Positions 25,501 through 32,649 of a stretch of DNA of 64,000 nucleotides are shown in pieces (within the stretch, counting starts at the first letter, position 1; each line of letters opens with the position of its first letter). The stretch is from Phallusia mammillata (lineage: Eukaryota > Chordata > Ascidiacea > Phlebobranchia > Ascidiidae): the NCBI GenBank assembly GCA_003260075.1, contig QLIY01000174.1, forward strand, positions 124,001 through 188,000, given 5' to 3'. The notes under the pieces were generated by a model. The model was not told where the DNA came from. It ran no database searches and saw only the letters and a program-made list of their open reading frames with translations. Made by a program: the position numbers and the translations under genes.

Positions 25501-27927
25501 TGACAACCTGTACTGATAATAAAAGCAACAACTGTTGAAATGATTCTACTAAGAGGTATTACATATACCTAAGCCGTTGCTACCATGCATAATAACAACA
25601 TTATAGAGCTCTTCTGACAAATGTATTTTTGTACCAACGTTTCGCCTCCCATACAGGTTGCCTTCATCAGGGTAAATAACACTGAGTGCACATAGCCTAA
25701 GCTCTACATAAATTTTCAAAGTTGTTTATAAGTTATAGGTTTTGTTTTATAGGTTTGGATAATAGCACGATCTGATTAATTGCATAAAAAGCCTAAAAAT
25801 TTGAATATTTAGTCAACCAGATCAAATTCATATTGAATCTTAGAAGTGTCACCTGTTTTTCCAGAAATTTTGGAATAGTCCATTAGCAGTTGGCAGATTT
25901 CAATGTGATTATATTGAGTAGCATAATGTAGAGGAGACATATTTTTTCCGTCCCTGGCATTTATTCGAAGTTGAAGCATTTTGCGCTGAAAAGTTTTGCT
26001 GTCAATTTCCTCCAATGACTTGTGAATTGCCTTCAAAATTTCCTCCATCATACATACATCTCCCTCTTTGGCTGCCTAAATAAGATTTTGCTGATTTTGA
26101 ACCAGTTTTACAAAGTTAATCAAATATTTTTGTATTTATTTGCATATTTGGGTTAAAGTAATGTGGCCCTGAAGTTTTTGATTCACGGCCGAAACACTTA
26201 CTGTGGCCCAATATTTGTTGCAATTTTTAATGTAATTACTTACGATTTCAAGAGACTTTTGGAACACTATACATAAATCTGTTGATAAGTTTGATGATGC
26301 ATATAATGGCCCAAATAGAGACTTTTACTTCTATTTACAACTAAAGTCAAAACAGCTTTGGGTATAGTTGAACACAGACGATTGTAGTTTGAAAGATGAA
26401 CTAATTTTTTGAGCTTTTTCTAGCTTTACTTTATGCTTACCTCATGGAAAGATCTGCTGACTAAAGTTTGGTCTAATGTTTCATTGTTTAAAACTTCTAG
26501 ACCCACAAAGTCCTCAGGGTCAGATAATGTTGATGGTATAAAGTTCATTGTTTCTAATCGAACACTTTCTATATAACTAGTACATTTTGTATTGCTTTTT
26601 TGCTGTGCAGTTAGACATTTGTTTGTTATAATCCTCCTTAAAAATGTCTTCAAATGGCCACACTAAATTCAGCTTAACTGCTTTGAAAACTGAACTAAAA
26701 CGTATTCCTCTAATACAGAGGTTCCCAGCCTTTTTCAACAAATTCCTCCTTTAACAATTTAAAACATTTTTATTCCGCCCTCACATGCTACAAAGATGCT
26801 AGACGATACAAACATCATTTAAACTTGGGTCTTTTATCAACTTCACAGGCTATATTCCCAGAGCCCAATTTACAAACTATATGTAAAAATTTAAAACCCC
26901 TCTGGTACTATTAAAACAATTTGGTCAAACTGACTATCTATTTGGCAATAACTGATTTTTTTGTTTTTATATTTGACAGTATTAAACTATGTCCTGTATC
27001 TTGGTAAAACTGCTTTCTTTAAATAAATCTGCAATGATATTTGACTCATTCCAGTTTTGTGTTGATGTGTACTGAATGGATTGATCAAGTCATTGAGTGG
27101 TAGCAGCTGTGTAATCGCAAACCATGTATTAAATCAGTCTACCACAAATATCAAGGGGGCATGTATGCTTTCGTTTGTGCCGACCCTATTGGGGTTAAAC
27201 ATTAATGCGCATGTGCAGACAGACCATTATACGAGCTACCACAAGTTGTCTGTTATCAATCAACAGCCATTTATGACACTACAATAAAAATATTCTCACA
27301 TAAAATTGATGCACCCAGCTCCTAATGTCTGTGATTTTTTGAGAAGAATCCTTGCATTGGGAATTAAGTTCCTGCTTTGAAGTTTTGTTTGACTTTGGTG
27401 CAATCATATGATTAATTGCTGATTGTTACAACATAAGCGAAGTGTTAGCAAACAATGTCAGTAATTATCTTGTTCTGTCAACATTTGTTCTGTGAGTAAT
27501 TGTTGGCATTAAATTGCTCATCATGGTGCAATGAATTTTTTCTTCACTCTTGTTGTTGTGTTAATGGTTTTTAGTGCAAAAACATAGGACAATTGTTTCC
27601 TTTGTAGTGTGGTTATTTTGAAATATGCTATTACTAATTAAACTAAACAAAAATAAAAAGGAAATTTGTTTATTTTCATTCATTTTGTGTCAAACAACTC
27701 AAAATTTTAAACACTTGAAATTAGCTGGTACTCTATGTTGAAAAATTGTTATTTTCTAATTATTACATTAACAATAATACTTTTATGTTTAGGATGGTTT
27801 ATATTCACCAACATCGAAGCTTCAAAGACTGTTGAATGAATCCAGGGACATGGTTCATTGTCTTGAGAAACAAGCTGCTCTTCCTACCAAGTCCTACACA
27901 TCCAGACACAACCGGCATAACTATTGA
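3281..27927 (+). CDS. ccdc62: coiled-coil domain-containing protein 62 (CCDC62 orthologue)
   Basis: CCDC62 is a coiled-coil protein known in mammals as a nuclear receptor coactivator and a factor needed for sperm formation. Twelve exons join in phase to 634 aa (human protein about 684): 3281-3319, 4033-4095, 4274-4463, 4798-4964, 5326-5427, 6388-6559, 6756-6857, 7613-7701, 8172-8272, 9152-9733, 10078-10240 and 27793-27927. The signature is at residues 41-80 (KQRRELQLLIGELQDRDREL, then NDMVAAHQQQLSAWERDRRK), almost identical to vertebrate CCDC62. A second block is RRKEELLNLQKSKQERTDLE and the third is the C-terminal SPTSKLQRLLNESRDMV. Residues about 40-340 are predicted coiled coil; exon 10 is a long polar, low-complexity segment. 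Start chosen as the ATG at 3281; a leader exon may precede it. Poly-G-linked partial copies of exons 4, 6 and 10 are assembly duplicates. The last intron (17.5 kb) contains the whole trpa1 gene on the other strand. Confidence 0.93.
3365..3725. repeat. inverted-repeat element rich in CCGGAACGAAAT motifs
   Basis: The motif taccggaacg(aaat) and its variants occur many times near both ends (3380-3470 and 3635-3720), with accgaaataccg on both sides of a unique core. This looks like the sub-terminal repeats of a DNA transposon remnant in ccdc62 intron 1. A poly-G run (3470-3479) interrupts it. Confidence 0.5.
4589..4660 (+). repeat. truncated main SINE
   Basis: Starts with the tRNA A-box region (gtagctcagttggta) and jumps to the SINE body (ataacgccttcaatcagcct). 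The anticodon and B-box part is deleted. It lies in a ccdc62 intron. Confidence 0.65.
5057..5116 (+). pseudogene. duplicate 3' part of ccdc62 exon 4 (assembly copy)
   Basis: Repeats 4905-4964 after a poly-G run (5046-5056), with one change that turns AEINAS into AEIDAS, and continues into duplicated intron. It has no acceptor of its own. Read as the second haplotype, not a new exon. Confidence 0.8.
5471..5927. repeat. poly-G-linked local duplication in a ccdc62 intron
   Basis: About 200 bases at 5471-5672 recur at 5725-5927 with small differences; the join is a G run at 5715-5724. Similar joins follow at 6004-6013 (5955-6003 against 6015-6060), 6153-6174 (22 G) and 6296-6305 (6211-6295 against 6307-6393, including a cut copy of the exon 6 acceptor). 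Confidence 0.8.
7018..7542. repeat. local duplication with a G-capped island
   Basis: 7018-7160 recurs at 7391-7542. Between them, 7171-7377 is unrelated sequence capped by G runs on both sides (7161-7170 and 7378-7387). Confidence 0.75.
7889..8059. mobile_element. pogo/Tigger-like MITE, copy A
   Basis: Ends are CAGTAAACATTTGGTAATCC and, inverted, ggtttactg, flanked by TA on both sides. The inner sequence (ccagattaggtgaag, ttttgtctgaatat) recurs in three other places in the window. Nonautonomous, 171 bp, in a ccdc62 intron. Confidence 0.65.
8646..8721 (+). pseudogene. truncated duplicate of ccdc62 exon 10 start (assembly copy)
   Basis: Repeats the first 76 bases of exon 10 (9152-9227) with a good acceptor but is cut by a poly-G run at 8722-8733. 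After that run the intron starts again (copy of 8273 onward), meets another G run (8916-8925), and then the complete exon follows. Amino acids are the same except K to S/N-type changes near SKSEDF against SKNEDF. Confidence 0.8.
10354..10635. mobile_element. nonautonomous hAT element inserted in a SINE
   Basis: Terminal inverted repeats CAGGGGTCGGCAACC and GGTTGCTGACCCCTG, 282 bp, with a perfect 8-bp target duplication GTCTAGGA (10346-10353 and 10636-10643). The target is the anticodon-arm part of a tRNA-headed SINE, whose halves continue on both sides. Confidence 0.88.
10817..11124. mobile_element. second hAT-like element in the same SINE
   Basis: 308 bp between perfect 8-bp target duplications GCATAGAC (10809-10816 and 11125-11132). 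Ends CATAGGTAGGCAACC and GCGACCACCCCTG are imperfect inverted repeats. Confidence 0.78.
11257..11262 (-). terminator. candidate poly(A) signal of trpa1
   Basis: AATAAA on the minus strand about 450 bases past the trpa1 stop codon. Supported by motif and position only. Confidence 0.3.
11538..11677. mobile_element. pogo/Tigger-like MITE, copy B
   Basis: Begins CAGTAAATCTTGGTTATTC after TA and ends with tttactc before TA; the interior matches copy A (tttgtccgaataaggc, ggattaactgaatccgg). Just downstream of the trpa1 stop codon. Confidence 0.6.
11716..26548 (-). CDS. trpa1: TRPA1-like cation channel (ankyrin TRP)
   Basis: A Ca2+-permeable channel of the plasma membrane in the TRPA family (chemical and thermal sensing). 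Twenty-three exons join in phase to 1285 aa. In transcription order (high to low coordinate): 26441-26548, 25853-26075, 25139-25278, 24687-24791, 24146-24274, 23620-23812, 23090-23335, 21883-22084, 21233-21413, 20253-20447, 19695-19840, 19516-19627, 19318-19455, 18764-18958, 17412-17606, 16553-16726, 15494-15697, 14903-15037, 14058-14258, 13623-13748, 12947-13111, 12232-12411 and 11716-11880. Residues about 80-720 are ankyrin repeats (SPLHYATQYNH, TPLHWAAQKNN, TALHFAASMGNLEVV). S1 follows HPLVKILLQFKWRKYG; S4-S5 lie in exon 19; the pore helix reads VMTIGELDY; S6 and the TRP box read MMNLLVGLAVDDI. The C-terminus is a short coiled coil. The intron after exon 17 starts with GC. The start ATG is the first in frame; an upstream exon is possible. 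The pore exon also exists as a cut duplicate. A basal TRPA paralogue is the main alternative to TRPA1 proper. Confidence 0.88.
12450..12849. mobile_element. hAT-like element or fragment, no clear target duplication
   Basis: Starts CAGTGCTCTTCAACCTTTTT, the same terminus as the elements at 33198 and 45204. The other end may be aggttgggaaaccctg. Flanks do not match, so the right border is uncertain. It lies in a trpa1 intron. Confidence 0.45.
13283..13508 (+). repeat. full-length main tRNA-headed SINE
   Basis: Contains the A-box remnant (gcatagttggtagagc), the B-box (gggtttaaatcccac), the body (accttcaataggcctggc) and the tail (tgctggtctgcatgaacgct, then tcagggctgatcc). It lies in a trpa1 intron. 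Confidence 0.75.
13812..13928 (-). pseudogene. truncated second copy of the trpa1 pore exon
   Basis: Matches exon 20 (13623-13748) over 117 bases with a good acceptor, but its 3' end and donor are replaced by a G run (13801-13811). It encodes KTAVMTIGELDYAAMFF where the intact copy has KTTVMTIGELDYASMFF. Duplicated flanking intron and the poly-G join suggest the other haplotype rather than a mutually exclusive exon. Confidence 0.75.
14601..14888. repeat. poly-G-linked duplication in a trpa1 intron
   Basis: 14601-14738 recurs at 14750-14888 with single-base changes; the join is a G run at 14739-14748. Confidence 0.8.
15886..16048. mobile_element. pogo/Tigger-like MITE, copy C
   Basis: Shares the family interior in reverse order (aaaacttgagatacaaat, then gtaatgtggtaagactt) and a tttacagtg end. 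It is an older, more diverged copy than A or D. It lies in a trpa1 intron. Confidence 0.5.
16075..16536. mobile_element. nonautonomous hAT element
   Basis: Ends CAGTTGTTCTCAACC and GGTTGAGAACCACTG, 462 bp, with a perfect target duplication TCTTATAG (16067-16074 and 16537-16544). The right end stops only 16 bases before trpa1 exon 16 (16553), so it sits at the donor side of that intron. Confidence 0.88.
16763..16983 (+). repeat. two copies of a short tRNA-like repeat with a B-box
   Basis: 16763-16843 and 16896-16983 share cgcgcctgacccatatacag, ctgatcgggattcgtccc and a B-box-like gggttcga. A third copy is at 29756-29830. They are probably a second tRNA-derived SINE family. Confidence 0.6.
17690..17945 (-). 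repeat. SINE with tRNA-Leu/Ser-like head, copy 1
   Basis: Read on the minus strand it begins with a tRNA-like part (aaggccgactggttagtg) and ends in the body also seen at 58445-58730 and partly at 24320-24478 (ggcaatgcctgaatgc-type block). It lies in a trpa1 intron. Confidence 0.55.
18048..18644. mobile_element. MITE-like element with about 28-bp terminal inverted repeats
   Basis: Left end taccgtatatactcgcggat is mirrored by the right end (reverse complement taccatatatacttgctgat). Sub-terminal gcgacc/ggtcgc motifs recur inside (18117, 18540, 18600). No clear target duplication beyond the termini. It lies in a trpa1 intron. Confidence 0.55.
19955..20150 (+). repeat. dispersed repeat of the ATCACCAAGCCGG family, copy 1
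   Basis: Shares actatcaccaagtcgg, agctgtgcaata and cagctacac with copies at 32425, 39478 (reverse) and 52940. The family is not recognised. Confidence 0.55.
20849..21166. mobile_element. nonautonomous hAT element
   Basis: Ends CAGTGGTTCCCAACC and GGTTGGGAACCACTA, 318 bp, perfect target duplication CCATAGAG (20841-20848 and 21167-21174). It lies in a trpa1 intron. Confidence 0.88.
22262..22470 (+). repeat. main tRNA-headed SINE, cut by poly-G
   Basis: The head folds as a tRNA: acceptor arms GCCTGCG and CGCAGGC pair over seven bases, D arm GCTC/GAGC, T arm around ggttcaaatccc. The anticodon loop position 33 is C, unlike a working tRNA. The body runs to cgctggtctg, where an 83-G run starts. 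Confidence 0.8.
22470..22552. repeat. 83-bp poly-G run
   Basis: The longest G run of the window, set between two copies of the main SINE (22262-22470 and 22637-22785). Treat it as an unresolved join. Confidence 0.9.
22637..22785 (+). repeat. main tRNA-headed SINE, second copy
   Basis: Head gcatagctcagttggtagag and B-box gggttcgaatccc are well kept; the body is shortened. It may be a different allele or a neighbouring insertion. Confidence 0.75.
24320..24478 (-). repeat. partial SINE with tRNA-Leu/Ser-like head, copy 2
   Basis: Matches the body of the copy at 58445-58730 (caggcaatgcctgaatgc, ttatgctaacaatgag, tgactttaatttagt). The tRNA-like part is missing. Confidence 0.5.
25630..25690 (+). 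repeat. short dispersed motif ending in CCTTCATCAGG, copy 1
   Basis: Carries caacgtttcgcctcccatac followed by ggttgccttcatcagg. Related blocks are at 38948-39000 and 41205-41265. This block recurs around stress/SINE-like repeats in many animals; the family is not identified here. Confidence 0.4.
26549..27792. other. region between the trpa1 start and the last ccdc62 exon
   Basis: About 1.2 kb that must hold the trpa1 promoter (minus strand) as well as the end of the ccdc62 intron. One hAT end (gaggttcccagcctttttc, about 26718) is visible without its partner. No additional coding exon recognised. Confidence 0.5.
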
Positions 27928-28038
27928 AAACATACTAAGAATTACATCACTGTATTTATGTGTTCTTGCCTTGTAGTGTTATTTCTTTCACACTGTGTTA
28001 GCATTGAGACTTTGACAAAACTGTGCCACAAGTATTAC

Positions 28039-28044
28039 AATAAA
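28039..28044 (+). terminator. poly(A) signal of ccdc62
   Basis: AATAAA 112 bases after the ccdc62 stop codon, a normal spacing for a short 3' UTR. Confidence 0.6.
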
Positions 28045-29125
28045 GTATTGAAACACCATAATTAAAAAGTAAGCTTCATATTTGGATAAAAAAAATTACT
28101 GGTGTTTGGGTGTTTTTCATTCAGCTAGTCACCACAAACAAAAAGCTTCCGTAGTGTAACATTTTTTAATCTACTTAATAGGTGGCTGGGTTTGATCAGA
28201 GGCATTAACAGATGCTGCTCCAACCGCTCTGATTAATTAAGAGTCCCATTTCACTCCCTTTTTGAAACACATTCTCAGCATGCTCTTCAAGTGCAACTTT
28301 CAGAAAATGGCCCCTTGTGCTCCCCTGGTTAGGCCCATGCCAAAGTAGTTTTTTTTTATATATGCAGAGCCACTTGGAAAACAACAGTACAACCAAAGGG
28401 GGTTTCACATGCCCCAAATATCCTAACTGCCCTGGACCTAGTTTTCCAAGTAGATGGTGCAGAGAAATAGTACAGGCCTGGATGTAATATGATATGGTAC
28501 TGCTACATATCCATACTGTTTGGGTTTTGAGTCTTATCCAGTTCTCATAGTCGGAGTTGGGGAAGGGGTTAAGTTCTCTGGGCCCAGGGGTCACAAGTGC
28601 GAATTTTGGGGACAATTTTATTACTTTGAGCTCTTGCACAACATCTGACCTGTAGTTGCTAAAAAACTTTTATTTTATAAGTTTGTGTTTTCTTAAAACG
28701 TTTTGCCAAAGACGCAGCCATTATTTTGACTTTACAGCCCAATGAACTAATACTTCCCTACGCGAAACAATTCCGAAAAGGGAATCACAGTACGCTTGTC
28801 CATAAGACAAGGAAACAAGCCAGTCATCGAAGTAGGCCTATTTATGTGCGGTATTAGAAAAATCGAGCTTAGTGCAGTGGGATTTGAACCATCGACAAAC
28901 ATTCCGTGTCGTCGTCAAAGCTGATGCAAGGTTGGGGTGTTTTGGTAACGGTCATTGGATGCACAAGATGGTATTCGAACTTACAACCTTACGAGTACAA
29001 GACGGTCTTGTAAGGTGTTTAACTTTGAACACCAAATTTTGATTACAACACTAAAACTGACTTATGTCGGTTTGTTTTAAAAAATATCCGGTTTCTGCCG
29101 CACTTTTAGGCCCGCGTACCAGGGT

Positions 29126-29189
<64 letters not shown>
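29126..29189. repeat. 64-bp poly-G run
   Basis: Unbroken G run in intergenic DNA; same character as the other runs. Confidence 0.9.
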
Positions 29190-29190
<1 letters not shown>

Positions 29191-29755
29191 GTAAGTCGGG
29201 CCGGGTTCGGGCTTAGGTTTCTTTCAAAAACCGGGCTTGATTCGGGCCTGACTTTACACATTTGTTTAAATAAAATTAAGTAGCCAGTTGCTGGACCAGA
29301 CCTAATGTCCAACAGCCATGAACGCTTTGTTTAAGGCCACCTGTCTATTGTGTTGGTTGTCTTGGTCCTTCCTAAAGCTTCAATTTAGAGGCCTGTCAAT
29401 CAAAATTTCGGGCCTAAACAAGATTCTAAAAAAAGATTAGGGTCGGGTCGGGTTACTGGCCTGTTCTTTCAGGCTCTAATTTCAGGCCCGTTTACAATTC
29501 TGTCGCGTACAACAAAGAAAACGTTTGCTAAATGATTATTTATGTTGTTTTAGTCTTTACTGTACCGTCAAAGCATATTGTTCAAACTGCAGAAAAAAAA
29601 GGAGAAATTACAACAGTTAAGATCAATAATATGTGTCTTTTTCGTTTTGTGTCGATTGCGTTAGATTGAACCAAATTTCAACATGAGATAACACGTTTAA
29701 ATTGAGACTATTTTGACAGACAGTAGGTAGCGACAAAGAGCATGGAAAAAATGGT

Positions 29756-29830
29756 CTGGAGCGCCTGACCCGCATAAAAAACTGATCGAGATTCGTCCCG
29801 GAGTGTCCTGGGTTCGAACCCCGTGAAAAA
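29756..29830 (+). repeat. short tRNA-like repeat, third copy
   Basis: Same family as 16763-16983: gcgcctgacccgcataaaaa, ctgatcgagattcgtccc and gggttcgaaccccgtg. Confidence 0.6.
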
Positions 29831-30789
29831 AAGATGGTTTGGTATTTGAGAATGTCAAGTGAAAAAGTTATGATCTACAATGCATTACCTTAATTTTACA
29901 TGCGTCATTCTAATAAAGTAACTAGGGCACTTCTGTTTCGTTCATTCACAACTGTGTGCACATTCCGTGTGATGTATCAAACAAAATAACATTGGTTGAT
30001 ACTAAAGGACCAAAGATTTAACAGTAAATACGACAGCTCAAATGATTTAACTTATCTGCTTGAAAACAAGGATGTGCAACCTACGGACCACATGCAAAAT
30101 GCACTCTATTAAATAACGTATTTTCGGCCTGCGGAGAGGTTGGATTATATGTGGCCCTTTAAACTAATTTAGGGGAGTGCTAGAGAGCAGTTCCAATATT
30201 TTTTGTTTCTGTGCAGATCGTCCGATGTTAAATTTCTGCGCACTTTAAGCTAAAAAATCACTACTAACAATACGAACGAATTTGAGGGTCTAAAAATGGT
30301 GGGAAATTGTTTGGCCAGTTATAGATGCATCTCATATCGCTAAAAATACAACTGTGAACCCAAAACAAAATAAAGCGCAAATACAACTGTGATACGAAAG
30401 TTGTGCGCAAAATGGGATCTTTTCAGTCCCATTTGCAAACTACCACTTGTTATGGTTTGAGTTCAATGCGGTTTAACCATTTTAAAATTGTGGCAGAAAC
30501 GACAAATAACGTGCAGTGTGATTAATAATGAAACCATACGTTGCGATTTAGGTTATAAGTTATAGAACTAAGTTTGTTATGTAACTTTCATGCTAAAAGC
30601 ACTTAATGAATTTCAATTTGTAATGTTCGTTTACTTGAAACGGTGTTACCATCAGTAGCCTACTTTACCGATTTCTGCTTTAGTATTATATTAAACAGCA
30701 ATAAAATTGTGAAACTAATCCAATTTTACTGTTGCACTGCAGTAACCCCGTTAGTAGTTCCGTTGTAATTTTCGTTTGACGCAAAATAA

Positions 30790-31060
30790 CAAACCGTGTT
30801 TTCTTGAGGCAAAAAAGAAACCGAGTTAAAACAAAGTTTAGTCCATCGCGCCTCGAATTAAACCTTTCAACGGGTCCTGATGGCGCAACGCTCCATTCTA
30901 ATCAGATTACAGAAGCCCAGAATCAAAATGGCGGCTTGTTGCATGACGTAACCCAACAGGTTTTAAGGGTAACTGGAATCCTGGCCAGTGCACACACGCA
31001 CAGCGACAGATATATCTCGCATAGCAAGGCAACTCGCGGACAAATTAATTGAGACGATGG
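30790..31060. promoter_or_regulatory. candidate upstream control patch of tbx20
   Basis: A less AT-rich stretch about 0.8 kb before the tbx20 start codon, with aatcagattacag, an aaaatggcggc (YY1-like) motif and a tgacgtaac half CRE. An 82-codon open frame lies here but resembles nothing known. Assignment is inference from position and composition. Confidence 0.25.
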
Positions 31061-31829
31061 TTATATTACGTTTTTCTAGGACAGGACAATTAAATGCATT
31101 TTATACATCGTGATTTTGGTGTTGTAAGTTTAGGCTGCTTATTGCGATAGAGGTGTCAAGTTTTGTAGTTTGTCAATGCAGGTGGAATTTGGAAGTAGAC
31201 AATATTCAGTAAAATACGTGTAGTCTAAACTCTAAAGGATAGACGGTGTGGGCATTTGTGTATTTGAAGCTTGTAATAAGTTTGTGGTATTTTGGTATTA
31301 CAACTATGTGCGTTTCTAGTATATTTTATTATGTTGTCAGGAGACACAATAAATGTGACATGGCTATAATAATGACATTCGTCGAGTAATACTACAGAGA
31401 ATTTAGTGCGGTCTTGCCTAATTTTTTTCAAAATATATCTCTTATATTTTTATGTGAAGTGGTTCTAAATTTAACGTCAAAGAATAATGAAAAACAAATT
31501 TATAAAGAAGTCATATTCAACAAGAACTTTAAAGAATACTGTGGTGCTGCAAGAATTTATTTTACCTTACTTTACGGTGGTAAAAAATAATTGTAAATTG
31601 CCAAACAAACTACACAAACTACATAAAATCGTCGGTTGGTTTGTGCTAGTAGGGACTTTGAAAATTTACCTTTTTTAGCTTAATTTAAATTATGAAAAAC
31701 AACGTTGGCGGCAAATGCAATTTCTACTCTATTAAAATTGCTTTGGTATACGAATTGATTCGTTATGTTGATGCTCTTTTTTAAAGATCTTAGAAAAAAA
31801 CGCTTGCCCGAAATTTCACGTGTATTGAT

Positions 31830-31847
31830 ATGAACCTGACAAAATGA
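31830..31847 (+). promoter_or_regulatory. short upstream ORF overlapping the tbx20 start
   Basis: ATG at 31830 opens five codons and ends in a TGA that shares bases with the tbx20 ATG (ATGA overlap at 31844-31847). If the leader includes it, it could limit or reinitiate tbx20 translation. Whether the mRNA includes this position is not known. Confidence 0.4.
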
Positions 31848-32574
31848 CTGAAATCTCAAATGAACGTGAAGATACTTCGCATTCAACCGTTGTGAAAATG
31901 TCCACCAAGGCGAATAATTTCTCCATTGACGCAATTATGGCTGCTGGACACTCAACGGATAAAGTATCGAAAAACGATAAGTGCACGCTACTGGATGAGA
32001 ACAAGGATTTATCCGATGAGCCGGGTAAGTTTTGCATTCGCAAGTAAGATTATGATCGATTGGTAATTTTTACTTTTATCTTTGGCGATTTCAATTCACA
32101 ATTCAAATAGAATCTGTATCTCCTGTAGTACATTTTGCTCTTTGTACAAACACTATAGAACGACGTTATAACCTTTGTAAAGTGTATGAACAAATTACTG
32201 TTAGTACTTACATTTGTTTTAATCTGAGTTTCCCGTTAAATTGTGGAGTATTTCACTGCTAAAAATAGAATCTGCATGCTCTGTTTTATGTATTGATAAA
32301 TGTTATACTCTGCAAACAACGTTGTAACAATTAGTAAGTCAGTAAATTATAATTTGTGTTACATTTGTTTTAATATAAGCTTCCTGTTAAAAATGTGGAG
32401 TGTTTCACTGCTAAACATTTTTTTAATTTGAATTAAGTTTTTTTCGGTTGGTAAAAGAACACATAGCGACACAATTGCACAAAAACAATCACCAAGCCGG
32501 AAATAACTGTGCAACGGGCGCAAATGGTGGCCAATGACAAAGCGCGCTGCAACTAGCCTACATCGCATTATCAA

Positions 32575-32649
<75 letters not shown>

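Larger units (their letters stand above)
27928..31843. other. intergenic DNA between ccdc62 and tbx20
   Basis: Holds the ccdc62 3' UTR, SINE remnants (reverse B-box tgggatttgaacc at about 28880; tRNA-like repeat at 29756-29830), a 64-G run (29126-29189) and otherwise unique AT-rich sequence. A less AT-rich patch at 30790-31060 contains an ATGGCGGC motif and TGACGTAA and may belong to the tbx20 upstream control region. Confidence 0.5.
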
